From: Cryptomeria japonica
Lineage: Eukaryota; Streptophyta; Pinopsida; Cupressales; Cupressaceae
NCBI RefSeq assembly: GCF_030272615.1
Contig: NC_081406.1
Span: 398,612,939-398,676,938 of the forward strand
DNA: 64,000 nucleotides
Direction: 5' to 3'
Shown here: in pieces, positions 34,740 through 46,101 of the stretch
How the letters are laid out: each line of letters begins with the position of its first letter
Numbering within the stretch: the stretch's first letter is position 1
Program-made: the position numbers and the translations under genes
Notes under the pieces: generated by a model
Seen by the model: the letters and a program-made list of their open reading frames with translations, nothing else
Database searches by the model: none
What the model was told of the DNA's origin: nothing

Positions 34740-36805
34740 TGGGGCAGAAGACTACATCTTTCGGCCTCCAAGACTAACTTTTTTCTTATTTTTTTTTCAG
34801 ATTTTGATTTTTTCAGATTTTCGTCTGTACAGTTACTGCAAATTATCGTACGAGTTTTTCCATTGTGTCGAACGACAAACTGCAGATATCGTGCGATCTC
34901 ATACAAATTATCATACGACTCGGTGATAATCATCATATGGTATTCTGTGTTTTTGGGTTAAAAGCAGTTTTCATTCTTCAGGTTTTCTTATTCAATTTTG
35001 ATCATACTAACGCTAACCTTGGCTTGTTGTTTGTTTGTTTGAAAAATTTTCACAGCCTAATCAATTTTTTGCAGAACGCTTGTTGAAGAATATGCTTGTC
35101 AAACAAAGACAATATGACTACTGATCCGTTGTCTTTACAGGTTGCCTGAGGAGATTCAAGCAAACATTGTGTATTCATTAAATTCATTTTTTAGGCACCT
35201 AACTTGCTATCTAGTTAATGAACAAATCTGTCTTTTGTGTTTTAAGAAAATTCTGAGAGGTAGGAGAGTATGCTCTTGTCTGCATAGACAATCAGAAATC
35301 CAGACCCTTGAGGCTTTTTCCTAAGTTTGAGATTTGTATATCTTTAGCGGGTCTGCTCTCCTGAGGAGCCTATAAGGCCAAAGCCATTAGGGCTGGTGAG
35401 AGGGGAATGACCTGAGTGGGAACGACTAAACGCCAAGTACTCCAACCCACTATAAAATAAACATGATTTGATTAAAATCAAGTCAACGATAGTGCTCGGG
35501 AATAGATCTCCTTTGTACCTTTGGGTATATGAAACCTTGGTTTTCAAGGCTGGGAGACCTCTTAATTGAGTTTATACCTCGACGCGTCGAACAGATCTCT
35601 TACTAGTTCCAATTAAAATTAGAAGCTACTCGGTTCACCTCCGAAAGGGGGGATAATCTTTGTGCAAGAGAGATAGTAACTCTCCCAAGATACTTGTCAT
35701 TTCATGCCCCCATTAGCATTTGGAGTCGGCTAATATGGCATTGAGAATCCATTGCATGAGACTCAGTGGCCATATTTTGATTAGCTATTGGGTGTGTACC
35801 TGATTCTACAAGCAAAGGTTTTCTTCTCTCACCAATTTCCATAGGGTTTGCATTCTATGATTGGAGTCATTATATATATTGCGTTTTTTCTATGTTTTCA
35901 TCCCTAAAACTGAAATTGAAATACCAAAACTGGAGAAAATAATAAACAACTCAGTAGTCGAAACTCTGTCCATGTCAAAACTAGTCTATCCTAGTCGAAA
36001 CTTTGTTCGTATCAAAACTAGTCTATCCTAGTCGAAACTCGGTCTTTCAAAATTTTTGTCTCTGTCCAGTAAGCTGTCATACAAGTCTTCTAATTTATTG
36101 TCCTGCTTTATAACTGTTGTCATACGAAATTTTATTAGATCTAACAGTTTGTCGTCTGAGCCTCAGTTTTGTGTCATACGAAATCTGATAAATTGTCGTC
36201 CTGCTTAGGGAATTATCGTTTGATCTCTAATTTTGTGTCGTACAAAAAACTATTACATTAATCAATTTGTCGTCTAAGGTATACCCATCTGTCATGAGAA
36301 GATATGCAGCAACTCGTACAAAATTCTATTTCCGTCGTCCTGAAGCTATTAAACTGTCGTCTGGTCCTGTAAAACCTGTCGTACAAATCTATGATTTTGT
36401 CAGTCCAGAATAGTCAAACTTGCCTAAAACAGTCTACAGCAAGCATAAAACTGGTTATCATCATTCTGAGCATAAACAAATCTAAATAGTGCACTTATGA
36501 CATTGTGTTGCACGATTTTGTCGATCATCTTTTAGCTAGTTTAATCAACCATTTATCAAATTTAAGTCACTTAGATAACGTCTTACATAGGATAGATCGT
36601 TCCTGAAAACAGACTGAGTCTTAGTCACTTCTCTTAAATCAAACTAGGTAACTTAGATAAACATCCTACACAAGATAGATCTTTCCTGAAACCAAACTCA
36701 ATCTTAGTTGCTTCTCTCAATCGATACATTAAACGAACAACTAGCTCCAAATTTGATCTTGACTTCTGCATCACAAACAACTTTAGGTCACATCAGTCAA
36801 TAAAA
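34740..36805 (+). other. Long gag-pol leader with TGTCGTACGA-like repeats
   Basis: About 2 kb without a convincing coding frame. Degenerate copies of TTTTGTCGTACGAAAT or TTGTCGTCCTG fill about 36060-36420, and related CGTACGA and ATCGTGCGAT elements occur at 34845-34920. Two near-repeats of GTCGAAACTCTGTCCATGTC-like text lie at 35955-36050. The same motif family reappears in the intron of the antisense PMD gene. Confidence 0.6.
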
Positions 36806-38340
36806 ATGCCTATTCAAACTATAAGTTCTCGTAAGAAAGCCGTCGAGGGCAAAGGACAATCCTTTTCATATCAAAATAATTCATTTTACGTAAAAGATCC
36901 TCTCACGGATAAACCTTCATCATTAGATATGCCAATTTATGATGAACCCTTGTCTCCCACCATATCTAGAACAAAGCTGCTAAACACAAAACTTATGATG
37001 ATCTTAGTATCCATGATACCGACAGTGATTCCTCATCAAGTGAATCTGAAGCCTCTGAACCTCCAGAAACTGATATACAGAAATGTCAAAAAGATAAAGA
37101 TTTCCAAAAATGATGAAGGTTATCATGTCTAGAGAAAAAGAAGACTATTTTCTATAACTAGCAAAGCAAGGAGCTAAACTTCCTATTGGTTAAAATGTTG
37201 AGGCCCTCATCACTAAATAGGAAGAGACACCATTAGCAATGGTAAACAAACAATTACAAGCATTACGAACTGAGATCACATAACTGAAAAACAAGGATAA
37301 ATCACGAAAACAATATTCTTTGGACACAATATGCCCATTTCCATTTGACAAAAACATTTACATGCCTCCATTTCCTTCACGAGTGGAGATCCTGAAGTTT
37401 GACAAATATGATGGCAACTCAAATCCTCAAGACCATATCAGAGAATTTTGTGCTTTATGTGTGGAGTTCATGCACGACCAAACATATCTCATGCGCCTTT
37501 TCCTGAGAAGTTTAGGGGGGCAAGCTATGGAATGGCTCTCAAGTCTACCTATGGGAATAAAAAAATTTGAATAATTAATCCAAATATTTCTACAACAATA
37601 CTCCTATAACATTCGTCACCCAGTCACTATGATAGAGCTTTGCAATACCAAATAGAAAATAAGAGAGCCCTTTCTCACTTTTCTCCAACGATGGAGAAAG
37701 ATGTTCTCTAGATATTCACGGCCTATTCCAGATTCTGAGAAGATGGATATCTTCGTCAACAACTTAATCCCTGAATTGAAATACAGTATCCAAATGCAAG
37801 TATATCCCTCATTCAACAAAATGGTAGACTCAGAATGGAAGATGTTCTTATAAAGAAAGGAGATATCTCATTTTGGAAAGAAACACAACAAACTTCTAGC
37901 TCCAAAGAAAAGAACAAATATTGGAAATATGGCAAAGACAACAACAAAAACATTGTTAATGATGGAGTGGTAGACACTCTTAAAGAAAAATGAAATTCCA
38001 TGATATTTAATTTGGCTAGTGGCACACAAGTACTCAAAGGAGCTGAAACTACAACATAAAACCCTCCAAAGAAAGTAAAAGAGTGGTTTAAAGAGAAACT
38101 TTGGCTTTCGAAACCTAAACGTGACTTCACTCCTCTTGAAGAATCATATGAATCCGCTTTTAAAAATTTACTGGCAAATGATTTGATAACATTGCCATAC
38201 AATTCTAGGTCATATGATCTAGAAGTTAAACTAAAATGGTGGAGAGAAAATGAATATTGCAAATACCATCGAAACAAAGGTCATAACACAAGCAATTGCA
38301 TGAAGCTCAAGCATGAGATTTAATATCTCATTGATGCTGG
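36806..38340 (+). pseudogene. Tat gag polyprotein (decayed)
   Basis: The ATG at 36806 opens a 108-codon frame with a basic, Ser-rich start. After a frame change, the gag core follows: FDKYDGNSNPQDHIREFCAL near 37400 and QAMEWLSSLP near 37520, the retrotransposon-gag signature. It then runs with stops through LQRWRKMFSRYSRPIPDSEK near 37690. The zinc finger CKYHRNKGHNTSNC near 38257-38298 is of the C-x2-H-x4-H-x4-C type typical of Tat gags, not the copia C-x2-C-x4-H-x4-C. Gag assembles particles in the cytoplasm. At least four frame breaks are present, so this copy makes no full gag. Confidence 0.8.
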
Positions 38341-38917
38341 CAAAATTGTTGTTGGAAATCACACAACTAATGATGATCACAAAGCTTTCAAATATCCCTT
38401 ACCTATTTATGAACAAGGTGATTCATCAAAGTCAAAAGGAGGTGTCAAATTTAATTACACCTATACCAACAATGACAATGTGATCAACATAATTGAGTCT
38501 TCCCAACTTGAATATTGCAATGTGATTACAATCAAAGATAAACAAAATGAATCACAAAATGCAAATGTTGTGAACCGCACTCAAAAGAAAGTCACTCTCC
38601 AAGGAGCTAGTTCTTCAACTCCTGCTCAAATAACATCAAACCTACCAACCTCGTCAAAAAAACAAATAGATACAACATTTCCTAAATTTAAACAACTAAC
38701 TTCATCATCATCCCCTAGATATAGCATTATCAAATAACTGAAAAGAACAAATGCTCAAATCTCCATCTTTGAATTGCTCAAAATCTCTTCTGCTCACAAA
38801 GAGATCCTGGACAAGGCCTTGCTCACCACTAATGTTCCAAAAGATTTAGATATTGATCGGTTTCAATCTATGGTGAGTCACCTAACCTCGCCTCATTATC
38901 TCACTTTTCTTTGAAGA

Positions 38918-39557
38918 AGATGACAACTTGCTAAATCACCCACATAACCAGCCATTGCACATTGAAGCTATGATCCATAAACACCGAGTTAAACGTGTTT
39001 TGATAGATGGAGGCAATGGGTTGAATATTTGTACCTATAATTTGCTTACACAACTGGGCTTTTCTGAAAATGTCATTGATCTAGCCAAGAAAATAACAAT
39101 CAAAGCTTATGATGAAGAAGAAAGAACCTCTAAAGGTCTGGTACTATTACCAATCAGGGTAGGACCTATAGAAAGAGATGTCATTTTTTAGGTGCTTGAT
39201 CTCCCTCTGTCATACAATATCTTACTAGGCAGGCCATGGATTCATGAAATGAAGGCAGTTCCATCTACATATCATCAGTGCTTAAAATTTCCTTATAACG
39301 GAGTTGAGGTTAGTATTCCTGTTGACACAAACTACCCCTGTAATGCATTAACTCAGGGTGCCAACACCTTTGTTCCTCATAATAGAGAAGCCTCTACAAC
39401 TGAATTTTCAAAAACCTTGATGAAGAACTTAGAAAACAAGTTGAAAATCACTGATATTGGCATGGATGGATACAAGATAGAACCAATACTTTCACTCATT
39501 TCTCTTCCTCCATCACCCAGACAATCAGGAAAACCATCAGAGGTTATGAAGCCATAG
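38918..39557 (+). pseudogene. Tat aspartic protease (near-intact)
   Basis: VKRVLIDGGNGLNICTYNLL near 38985-39045 contains the active-site loop, with D-G-G where D-S-G or D-G-S is usual. LPIRVGPIERDVIF follows, then a single TAG at 39189-39191, then [20 protein letters not shown] near 39210-39265, the conserved C-terminal motif. The frame is otherwise open to 39557. It lies after gag and before the G-patch region, as in the relic at 3540-4170. Confidence 0.82.
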
Positions 39558-39727
39558 ACTTCCACTCCAAATGTCATATATGATGGTATCTTTGTACAAT
39601 CATCTACTTCCCTTGTAGATGAATAGAAGAGGATGTTGTTCTCAAATGGCTTTTCAAAGAAGATAATGAAAACAAACAAGTAAGACAATGTGAGATTTCT
39701 CCGACACAATATGGTCCAGGATACAAA

Positions 39728-41161
39728 ATGATTCAACGCATGGGATATTCAGGTACTGGTCCTCTAGGCAAAAATCAAGAAGGTATCATTGAACCTATTC
39801 ATCTACAAACAAAGTCTACAAATGACAAAGATGGACTGGGATACAATCCAGGAAAGACATCAAACCAAAAACATGCTTCTAAGTCTAAGTGGAAGAAAAA
39901 GACACTACCTTCACTATCACAAGAAGTAAACACTCAACTAACTCAAGAAGAGTATGAAAAAGAACAAAAAGAAATAGCAATCAAGAGAGAGGAAACAATC
40001 GATAATCAAGTTCCAATGGTATCAACTACAACATTAGAAGGAGTAGAAGTCCTAGAGGATATGAGAGAAGAGGTAGAAAGAATCAGAGGATTGTTTGCAC
40101 CATGGAAAATCCCAGTTACATACACTGGTAGACAACAAGTAGATGATTCAGAAACTGACTTGAACAAGTATGAATGGGGTCCAAATAATCTCTCAGATAC
40201 ATCTAGTACAGAAACTCCAGAAGAGTCCAATGATATCATAGATGACACAAAAGAGATGATACACTTAAAACTACAAATGGAGATAGAAGAAATCAGACTA
40301 AAAAGACAGGTAGACTATGAACAAAAGTTGAAAGAAGGAAGGACACAAGAAATTTTTTCACCTACTATGTTTCTCTCTAATAGGACAAAACAAATCAGGT
40401 ATGGAACTACACAAGAAGAATTGGAAGCTACAGAAATAAAGCCAGTCATTAGTCCAGAAGAAGCTGAATGGAGTAGAAGACATAAATTCATAGAACCATC
40501 AAGGTTATGTCAGATACAAGTGATAAATGAACCAAATCACGAAGGAACTTGCAACATCAAAGATATAGGTGTTGACACTATACATACATTCACTCAATCA
40601 CTTGAAGAAGAGTTGAAAACTTCCTCTTATGACTCTGATGACTCTGACAACAGTCCTATTAATGATAATACCTATTCAGCATCAAACTTTTACTCCTCTA
40701 TCACAGATGTTGGGAATCTGTCTACTGGTCTTGTTACTATCGAACCACGATATGTAGTCTAGTCTAGCATAGAAAATGGTGCTACGAGTAGGTCTATTGG
40801 ATTTGGTCAACTAAATATTAATGTGCACTTCAATGATCATGTTGTAACTATTCCTGGTCTTGAGACATTTACGCAAAGTAGTCTTCTAGAACTTGACTTG
40901 TTGGTCCGAAGTTATGATGATAATACTGTGAACTCCCTTGAACCTGTTCAAACTTTATCCTTGGTACATCCTGAACTAATTGACTGTAGTCTCCAAAACC
41001 AACCTATGAATGTACCTATATTTGCCAATGACTACATATTAGCCTACTATCTTAATGCAGTTGAGCCAATGGACTCTTCCACTAGCAAACAAAGTGAGAA
41101 CATGACTGAAACAAATATCAAGTATCTTAGTAGCAAAACGAAAAAAGAAAAAGAAAAATGA
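39728..41161 (+). pseudogene. G-patch domain and acidic linker of Tat polyprotein
   Basis: The frame begins MIQRMGYSGTGPLGKNQEG and continues to DKDGLGYNPGK by residue 45, a clear G-patch. It is followed by a long charged linker rich in Glu and Lys, with probable coiled coil between residues 75 and 220. The 344-codon open stretch stops at 40762 (TAG) and then continues in the same frame to 41161. G-patches bind RNA or RNA helicases, and in retroelements they may aid reverse transcription. It sits between protease (frame 0) and RT (frame 0) but in another frame, so shifts flank it on both sides. Confidence 0.72.
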
Positions 41162-41162
41162 A

Positions 41163-42326
41163 AGATCTAATGGTGAAAACCACATTGTGGCAGTGTCAGA
41201 ATCAAAAATAAAAAAAATAAAGAACATATCTAAGGGTGAAAACCTCTCTGAGGAACCTGAAGGTGAGATACTTGATATACTGCCAAGTCATTTCTAGGAA
41301 AGGTCTTCTATATTAATTGAACCAACTCAGATAGTAAATATTGGGAATCAAGAGACACCACATATCATCCACTTAGCTCAATCATTATCAGAAGAAGAAT
41401 TAAAAGATTTCAGCAATCTCTTTCTAGAAAAGAAGATCAACTTTGCATGGACATACTCTGATATGCCGGGTCTAGATCCTGATCTCATCATGCACCATCT
41501 TTCTATTACACCGGGAGTTAAACTAGTTAAGAAAAAACTCTGCAGGATGCACCCTCATGTGGCACTGTTAGTCAAGGTTGAGCTAGAAAAATTGTTAAAA
41601 GCTAGATTCATCAGAGCTATAGACTATGCAAAATGGATTTCAAACATAGTACCTATATCAAAGGCAGACAAATCTATTAGGGTGTGCATAGACTTCAGGG
41701 ATCTGACCAAAACATGTCCGAAAGATGATTTTCCATTACCTAACATTGATATGATAGTGGATATGACTGTTGGATATGAGATGCACTCACTAATGGATGG
41801 ATTCTCTAGTTATAATCAGATCAAAATAGATCCTGGAGATCAAGAAAAGACAACTTTCACTTGTGCATGGGGAACCTTCTGCTGGAACGTCATGCCATTT
41901 GGGCTAAAGAATGCAAGAGCAACTTACCAAAGAGCAGTAACTACTATCTTTCATGATATGATGCCTAAAAATATGGAAGATTATGTTGATGACACTTTAG
42001 TGAAGACTATGAAGACATCCACACATATTCAAGAGCTAGGTCTGATACTAGATAGAATGGAAAAATTAAAGCTTCGGCTAAATCCTAAAAAGTGTGCATT
42101 CGGAGTGACATCTGGGAAATTACTTGGTTATATAATTTCAAAGAAAGGAATTGATGTTGATCTTGAGAAGTTCCAAGCTATAATGGAAATGCCACCTCCA
42201 AAGAATATCAGTCAAATAATAAGTTTACAAGGACGTCTCCAATCAATCAGACACTTTATTTCTCAGCTAGCAGATAAAGCTCAACCCTTCACAAAATTTT
42301 TAAGGAAAGGTGTAACCTACAACTAG
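41163..42326 (+). pseudogene. Tat reverse transcriptase
   Basis: RT motifs are complete: LEKLLKARFIRAIDYAKWIS near 41590, VCIDFRDLTKTCPKDDFPLP near 41680-41740, MPFGLKNARATYQR near 41890-41935, catalytic YVDD at 41982-41993, LNPKKCAFGV near 42080 and GKLLGYIIS near 42120. The N-terminal part before 41463 contains one in-frame TAG (41296). The frame is open from 41463 to a TAG at 42324-42326. This enzyme copies the element RNA. The domain is the best preserved part of the element together with RNase H. Confidence 0.88.
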
Positions 42327-42359
42327 GATCAAGAATGTGAATAACACCTTCAGAAAATC

Positions 42360-43442
42360 AAATAATACCTGTCTAATACACCAATATTGATGCCACCAAT
42401 TCAAGGTAAACCATTGATTGTATACATATCAGCTACTGATTCATCATTGGGGGCACTTCTAGCACAACAGGATGAAAATAAAAAAGAGAGATCTATATAT
42501 TATATCAGCAGAACTTTAGTGTCTTATGAAATGAACTATACTATAATAGAAAAAGCATGCTTAGCATTAGTCTTTGCATTACCAAAATTAAGACACTACA
42601 TGTTAGCACATTCCATCAAGCTAGTGGCTAAGATTGATCTGCTCAAATATCTTCTCAGCAAAGCAACACTTACAAGAAGATTGGCTAAATGGGTCATGGT
42701 TCTTACAGAGTTTGATATTGAATATGTAGAACGTAAAGCCATCAAAGGACAGGTAATTGTGGATCAACTTGCTGATGCTCCACTTGAAGACACTCAACCT
42801 TTGCATATAGAATTTTCGGATGAATCTATCATGCACCTTACTCAACAATCATGGAAGATGTTCCTTGATGGGTCTTTCACTCAACATGGTTCCGGTGCCG
42901 GAATAATTTTTATTACTCCTCAAAATTATTCAATCCCGAAGGCTTACAAGATTTTTTTCCCTTGCACAAACAACATTGCAGAGTATGAAGCTTTGGTAAA
43001 TGAGATCAAGCTGGCTATCAAATGGAAGGTTCTGGAATTACACATCTATGGAGATTCTCAGCTAATCATCAATCAAATCAATGATACATATCAGACTCGA
43101 GATGAGAAAATGATTCCTTATAAGAGAATGGTGGATTATCTCAAGAAATATTTTACTTTTGTATCATTTCAGCAAATTCCTAGATCTGCAAATAGAGTAG
43201 CAGATGCTATGGCCACCTTGGCATCCATGCCAGAGTTACAAGAATCTAATTTTCGCTTTGAATTCTTGGTGGAAGAGTTACATTACCCTTCCTATGATTC
43301 TCATGTGTCCCAGATGGTCTGTTCTATTATTGGACATGACTCATCTTGCTACAGCCATTTTTACTCTTATCTACAAGACCAAATCGTCCCAGAAAATCCA
43401 ACCCGTAATGAGAAAAGGAACCTAATCCGAAATGCTTCATGA
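42360..43442 (+). pseudogene. Tat RNase H plus second archaeal-type RNase H
   Basis: The first RNase H has YISATDSSLGALLAQQ, RSIYYISRTL, NYTIIEKACLALVFALPKLR and DLLKYLLSKATLTRRLAKW (about 42420-42700), the usual gypsy RNase H. The second has WKMFLDGSFTQHGSGAGI, NNIAEYEALVNEIKLAIKWK, LHIYGDSQLIINQINDTYQT and RSANRVADAMATLAS (about 42850-43230). Its D, E and D residues are in place. The second domain is the archaeal-type RNase H that defines Tat elements. The frame is open for 351 codons. It follows RT after one stop and a short gap, in the same frame. Confidence 0.88.
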
Positions 43443-43456
43443 TAGGCCATCATCGC

Positions 43457-44604
43457 TAATGATATATTTAGGTGAGGTTTGGATAGTAATTTGCTTAGGT
43501 GTCTAGAAACTGAAGAGTCCCAACGTGTATTATCAGAAGTCCATGAAGGTATTTGTGGATCTCATTCGAATGGTCTTACTTTAGCTCAGAAACTACTAAG
43601 GGCTGGCTACTACTGGCCAGACATGGAGAAAGAATCTATAAAGTTTTCTAAAACTTGTGATAAGTGTTAGCTACATGGGAATCTCATACATGCTCCATCA
43701 AGGGATCTCATACCCTTCATTACACATTGGCCTTTTTCAGCAATGGGCCTTTGATCTCACCCATCAAATATATCTTGCATCATCCAACGGACACAATTTT
43801 ATCATAACTTCCATCGAGTATTTCACTAAGTGGGTAGAAGCGGTTCCGCTCATCAAAGCAACCGGTAAACAAGTAGCTCTATTCATCCTTAACTATATCA
43901 TCTACAAGTATGGGATACCTTCATCCATTGTGACTGACAATGGAGGACAATTCAAGAATAAATATCTAAATGAGCTCTATGAGAAATTCAAAATCAAACA
44001 GCACTGGTCATCCGTATATTATCCTTAAGGAAATGGATAAGCTGAAGAATCTAACAAAAAATTGCTGACTATCTTACACAGAACAGTAAACAAATCTAGG
44101 AGGGATTGGCATCTGCAGCTCAATCCTGCACTATGGGCTTATAGAACAAGTATTAGAACACCTACTGGGGCTACACCTTTTTCTTTAGTGTATGGATCCG
44201 AAGCATTCTTACCTACTGAGGTGTAAATACCATCTTTGAGATTTTCTTTGCAAGGTCTTGTTACTGATGAAGACTACAAAATATCTAGATTGCAAGAACT
44301 CGAGTTGCTGGATGAATGTCGACAAGTGGCATTTGATCATCTGAGAGTGTATCAAAAGAGAATGTCTAAAGGATATAACAAGAAGGTTTGACAATGAGAA
44401 TTTAAGGTTGGTGACCTTGTCCTGAGAGAAAATCCTAAAAATCAACAGTTTCAAGACAACAAAGAGAAGTTTGAACCCAACTGGGTGGGTCCCTACATTG
44501 TTACTGCAGTCTTTGGCTCTGGTGCCTATTAGCTCTCAACATAGAAAGGAGAATAGCTCCATGAACTGATCAACACCATCCACTTGAAAAAGTTCTTCAC
44601 TTAG
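43457..44604 (+). pseudogene. Tat integrase (decayed)
   Basis: The zinc-binding part gives VHEGICGSHSNGLTLAQKLL and CDKC, the H-H-C-C motif at about 43540-43670. A TAG follows, then a one-base insertion near 43750 shifts the frame. The core shows WAFDLT, TKWVEAVPL, IVTDNGGQF and AEESNKK, supplying the D, D and E catalytic residues. The C-terminal part reads FKVGDLVLRENPK and PNWVGPYIVTAVFGSGAY, ending with a stop at 44602-44604. Stops at 44026, near 44036, 44224 and 44389 and others break it. The enzyme would insert the cDNA in the nucleus. Confidence 0.85.
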
Positions 44605-46101
44605 TATTCTCTGTTCCAATAGCCTGTACAGTTGAAAAAGTCCTGAAAAAATCATAAAAATCATAAAATGTCCTGAAAAAAAAAAATCTCTACCACACAG
44701 GTGAAAACCTGGCAAACAAGCGCCTCTTGTACTCAAGTGCTCCATCTATCAACACAATGTTGGCATTTCCCTTTTTCCAGCATTTTTTATTCTGCTTGTA
44801 CATATCTTTTAGTCGCTTTTGTGACATCTTGGTTCATTGGAGCCCTCGTGGCTTGAAACTGATCAATGTCCTAGTCTTAGGGTAATCAACTGAGCATTTT
44901 ACATGTCCTAAGTAGTATCAACTAAGTCATCTTTCTGTTAGTGATACCCGATTGTCTACTCTAACTCAGTCACCTGTCTCCTAACTACTGAAGAGTTTTA
45001 TCATTGAGTAAACAAGCAAAACAACATTACTGAAAACAAACACTAAACAGTTTGAGATATGCATGAAATCTTTCTTTGTGTGTTGTCTTTTATATTGGTT
45101 TTTGATTATTATTCCCTCTGAGTAAATCGAGGAAGTCTATCTTGACTAAGAGGAGGAAGGATTGGGGGCATAGTATTTTCTTTGTTTTCTGCTTGTAGGA
45201 ATGATTCTGATGATCTGGAAACATCTAATCAGCTGGGTGTCTATGATAAGAGCCTTCACATCAAGGTGAAATCGCCACACATACCTTGACTCTGTTTATT
45301 TGTATGCTACAGGGAGGTTGGCATCATTTCTTTGTCTGTTTTGAGGGAATTTCTTTAAATGTGCAATCCGGATGCATGCGTAATCTATCCAAGGATATGA
45401 ATGAAAAAAGGGTCATTGCGGACAAGATAATTAATATTGCACATGAAAAGGAAGGAACTCTATTCTGCCTGCTATGTTTGTAAATGTTCAGTGATGAAAT
45501 TTAAGCATTCCAAATCCAGTGAGTAGTTTAGGTTGCATTCATTCTGCATTTTTTGCATTTAGAGTGATTTATGCATGATAACAATGATCTCTTTATCTTC
45601 TGAATGAGAGTTTGAAGTATCATCATTTCTCAGCTAAGTGGTCTCTTTTTTATAATTTCTTTGATTGAGTACTTGTGTATTGAGATGTTAGTCGCATACA
45701 TAAGCATCTTATATAGATTCATTACATACTCATTTGCATTCATATTATTGCATAGAAAAAATAAATATTTGCATTACTTATTACTCATTTTCATCATTTA
45801 TTTGCATATGAAAAGAAACAAATACAAACATTCATATTCATTTGCATTACATACATCCATACTAAATAGATATGCATACATATAGAACACAACATATAGA
45901 AAAATATCTCATAAATTAATCAACACAAGTACAATGAAATCAAATCAAGATCTCGTGTATATAATCATCAATACCTCAGAGTACAAGTGATATAACTGTC
46001 ATATACAATCTCCCATTGGAGAAAGAATCATATGAGCTACAAAAAAATGGGGTATCTAACAAAATCTAAGAGCTATAAAAATCTAGCTCTCTGCCTCTCC
46101 C
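44605..46101. other. Spacer between integrase and the antisense PMD gene
   Basis: No domain recognised on either strand. TCCTGAAAAAATCATAAAA is repeated imperfectly at 44640-44690. The stretch around 45650-45900 is very AT-rich, with repeated CATT and CATA words. It would hold the 3' end of the PMD transcript (minus) and of gag-pol (plus), so the two convergent units meet here. Confidence 0.5.

Noticed and set aside
36060-36420. CRISPR-like array
   Set aside because: The TGTCGTACGA-type units are degenerate and irregularly spaced in a plant retroelement leader; no uniform repeats or spacers.
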